DNA of 7,816 bases, from positions 1 to 7,816 of the forward strand of contig JACMOG010000496.1 of the NCBI GenBank assembly GCA_014378125.1. The letters are read 5' to 3'. How positions within the stretch are numbered: the first letter of the stretch is position 1; every line of letters starts with the position of its first letter. A program made the translations under genes and the position numbers. Below the pieces are notes generated by a model. That model did not search any database. It saw only the letters and a list, made by a program, of their open reading frames with translations, and was not told the origin of the DNA. Below, piece by piece: positions 6,671 through 7,816 of the stretch. This stretch comes from Vitreoscilla sp. Lineage in GTDB: Bacteria > Pseudomonadota > Gammaproteobacteria > Burkholderiales > Burkholderiaceae.

Positions 6671-7073
6671 CTTCACCGCCAGGTTGGCCGTCGGCTCCAT
6701 AGCTGAACACATCGACTTCTCCGTGCACGCCCGGGTTGGCGTACTGATAAGGGTGGTGCCACGGATCTTCGGGCAGCTTGTCGAGGTAACTCTTCCAGTT
6801 GCTCGGAATGGTGCCGGTGGTGGGCTTGGCCGCCAGCGCCTGCAGGCCCTGGTCGGTGCTGGGATAACGGCCATTGTCCAGCTTGTAGATCTTGAGCTGG
6901 TTCATGAGCGTGCTGAGGTCCGCCTTGGCCGCCGTGACCTTGGCCTCGCCCACGCGGCGCAGCACGTTCGGCGCGATCAGCACGGCCAGCACGCCGATGA
7001 TGACGATCACGACCATCAGCTCGAGCAGCGTGAAGCCGCGCGTGGCGCGTCGTGCGATGAGGGCTTGATTCAT
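6639..7073 (-). CDS. gspG: Type II secretion major pseudopilin GspG
   Basis: 144-residue major pseudopilin that builds the periplasmic pseudopilus shaft. The leader MNQALIARRATRG is cut before FTLLELMVVIVIIGVLAVLIAPNV, with Glu5 present. Highly conserved GspG segments follow: YKLDNGRYPSTDQGLQAL (63-80), LPEDPW (100-105), PYQYANPG and HGEVDVFSYGADGQPGG. The acidic C-terminus EGDDADIGSWE corresponds to the calcium-binding loop known in this family. The residue after DPW is His where most relatives have Gly. It is the first gene of the minus-strand string; its ATG is 52 bases from the divergent gspC ATG. The only ribosome-site candidate, GGAA, is weak and rather far upstream. The gspH coding sequence probably begins inside its last codons. 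Confidence 0.97.
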   Translation of the reverse strand: MNQALIARRATRGFTLLELMVVIVIIGVLAVLIAPNVLRRVGEAKVTAAKADLSTLMNQLKIYKLDNGRYPSTDQGLQALAAKPTTGTIPSNWKSYLDKLPEDPWHHPYQYANPGVHGEVDVFSYGADGQPGGEGDDADIGSWE

Positions 7074-7111
7074 GAAAGGATTCCAATAGGCCAGTAGCCA
7101 CCAAGTCTTGA

Positions 7112-7117
7112 ATCATA
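7112..7117 (-). promoter_or_regulatory. Candidate -10 box of the gspG operon
   Basis: TATGAT on the minus strand matches TATAAT at five of six positions and sits in the only A/T-rich patch of the divergent region. Transcription would start near 7105 and leave a leader of about 32 bases before gspG. The position 17 bases upstream (CCAGCG, inside gspC) does not resemble a -35 box. It overlaps the candidate gspC -10 box. Confidence 0.35.
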
Positions 7118-7119
7118 AT
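7114..7119 (+). promoter_or_regulatory. Candidate -10 box of gspC
   Basis: CATAAT matches TATAAT at five of six positions. Six bases separate it from the A of the gspC ATG, so the expected transcript start would fall on or next to the start codon. No recognisable -35 box is present at 16-18 bases upstream (CCAGTA at 17). The call rests on the hexamer and its A/T-rich setting in GC-rich DNA. Confidence 0.4.
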
Positions 7120-7125
7120 CGCCGC

Positions 7126-7816
7126 ATGAGTTCCCGCTGGACTGGCTTTTTCATCTGGGCCCTGGTGGCGGCAAGCGCCGCCTTCTGGAGCCTGAAGATC
7201 TTCGCCGCCACGCGGCCTGTGCCCCCCGGTGCACAGGCCCCGCAGGCGATCGCGGCCAATGGGCCCATGGAACGCCTGTTCGGCGCCGTCCTGGTGGCCA
7301 CCGCGGCCACGCCGGCGGTGCATCCCGACAGCGAACGCTTCCAACTGGTGGGCGTCATCGCCCCGCCCAATGGTGCGGCCGGCGGCGGCTTCGCCGTCGT
7401 GATGATCGACGGCCAGCCGGCGCGCACCTGGCGCGTGGGCTCGGTGCTCGATGGAAACAATTCTTTGCTGGCGGTCAGCAAGCGTGGCGCCGAATTCGGC
7501 CCGCGGGGCGGTCCGGCGGCGTTCTCGCTGCAACTGCCCGAGCCCGCCGCCGCCGAGACCGGCACGCTGCAGCCCGCGACGTCGCTGCCCGACGCGTCGC
7601 AGAACCAGCAGCAACAGGCCCAGCAGGCGCTGCAGGCCCAGTTGGCGGCGCAGCAGGCGCCCGGCGGCCCGCAAAGTTTCCAGCCGCAGATGCCCGGCCA
7701 GCCCAACGCCGCGCCCGCCCACCCGCGCCTGCCCGGCCGTGGCGGCTACAACAACGGCATGGCCCCGCCGCGCGGCGGCGCCGTGCCCGAGACCACCGAA
7801 GCGGCGCCGCTGCCGC
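7126..7816 (+). CDS. gspC: Type II secretion inner-membrane protein GspC, N-terminal 230 codons (runs off right edge)
   Basis: Bitopic inner-membrane protein that links the T2SS platform to the secretin GspD. The reading frame is open to the window end. Visible parts: a short cytoplasmic start MSSRWTG, a membrane segment about 8-28, a linker, the ERLFG motif (49-53) common just after the linker in GspC, and a homology-region (HR) domain about 70-136 with RFQLVGVIAP, a Gly-rich turn, AVVMIDGQPARTWRVGSVL and SLLAVSKRGAEF. Beyond this lies a Gln-rich tract (about 159-178) and a Pro/Gly-rich tail. No PDZ domain is seen by residue 230, and the low-complexity tail suggests it may be absent, as in some betaproteobacterial GspC proteins. 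The ATG at 7126 lacks a Shine-Dalgarno sequence. The gene is transcribed away from gspG. Confidence 0.88.
   Translation, partial: MSSRWTGFFIWALVAASAAFWSLKIFAATRPVPPGAQAPQAIAANGPMERLFGAVLVATAATPAVHPDSERFQLVGVIAPPNGAAGGGFAVVMIDGQPARTWRVGSVLDGNNSLLAVSKRGAEFGPRGGPAAFSLQLPEPAAAETGTLQPATSLPDASQNQQQQAQQALQAQLAAQQAPGGPQSFQPQMPGQPNAAPAHPRLPGRGGYNNGMAPPRGGAVPETTEAAPLP

Noticed and set aside
6701..6874. An in-frame extension upstream of gspH to 6874.
   Set aside because: It would place about 58 residues ahead of a leader that must be short for prepilin peptidase, and it is antiphase shadow of gspG.
1..7816. Mobile elements, CRISPR arrays, tRNA or rRNA genes, or a toxin-antitoxin or defence cassette.
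   Set aside because: No direct repeats, transposase, terminal inverted repeats or RNA-gene signatures were seen; almost all of the window is occupied by T2SS genes.

Overview
The window is an ordinary-looking but nearly complete type II secretion (T2SS, general secretory pathway) locus. Base composition is very GC-rich, roughly two-thirds or more by eye. The gene order, protein flavour and small divergent gspC point to a betaproteobacterium of the order Burkholderiales, probably near Comamonadaceae. The taxonomic call is an inference from protein style, not from a marker gene.

Layout. Nine genes lie on the minus strand and read from right to left: gspG (7073-6639), gspH (6670-6185), gspI (6188-5829), gspJ (5829-5182), gspK (5188-4151), a 206-base gap, then gspL (3944-2703), gspM (2702-2211), gspN (2203-1235) and the first 410 codons of gspD (1232 to the left edge). 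One gene, gspC, reads on the plus strand from 7126 and is cut by the right edge. The five pseudopilin genes overlap one another, and gspL-M-N-D are separated by 0 to 7 bases, so each block looks translationally coupled. The only real breaks are the 52-base divergent gspG/gspC region and the 206-base gspK/gspL gap.

How the parts work together. GspG is the major pseudopilin. GspH, I, J and K are minor pseudopilins that form the tip of the periplasmic pseudopilus. GspL and GspM form the inner-membrane platform that links the assembly ATPase to the pseudopilus. GspC bridges the platform to the outer-membrane secretin GspD, and GspN is an accessory inner-membrane protein found in some T2SS loci. 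The ATPase GspE and platform protein GspF are not in the window and probably follow gspD past the left edge. The prepilin peptidase GspO is also not here.

Nothing in the window supports a previously undescribed system. The points worth checking are regulatory and structural: a possible leaderless gspC transcript with a -10 box overlapping that of gspG, the non-coding gap that splits the operon, a gspH start buried inside gspG on a GTG codon, and low-complexity segments in GspD and GspC. No tRNA, rRNA, CRISPR array, insertion sequence or sign of recent transfer was seen.
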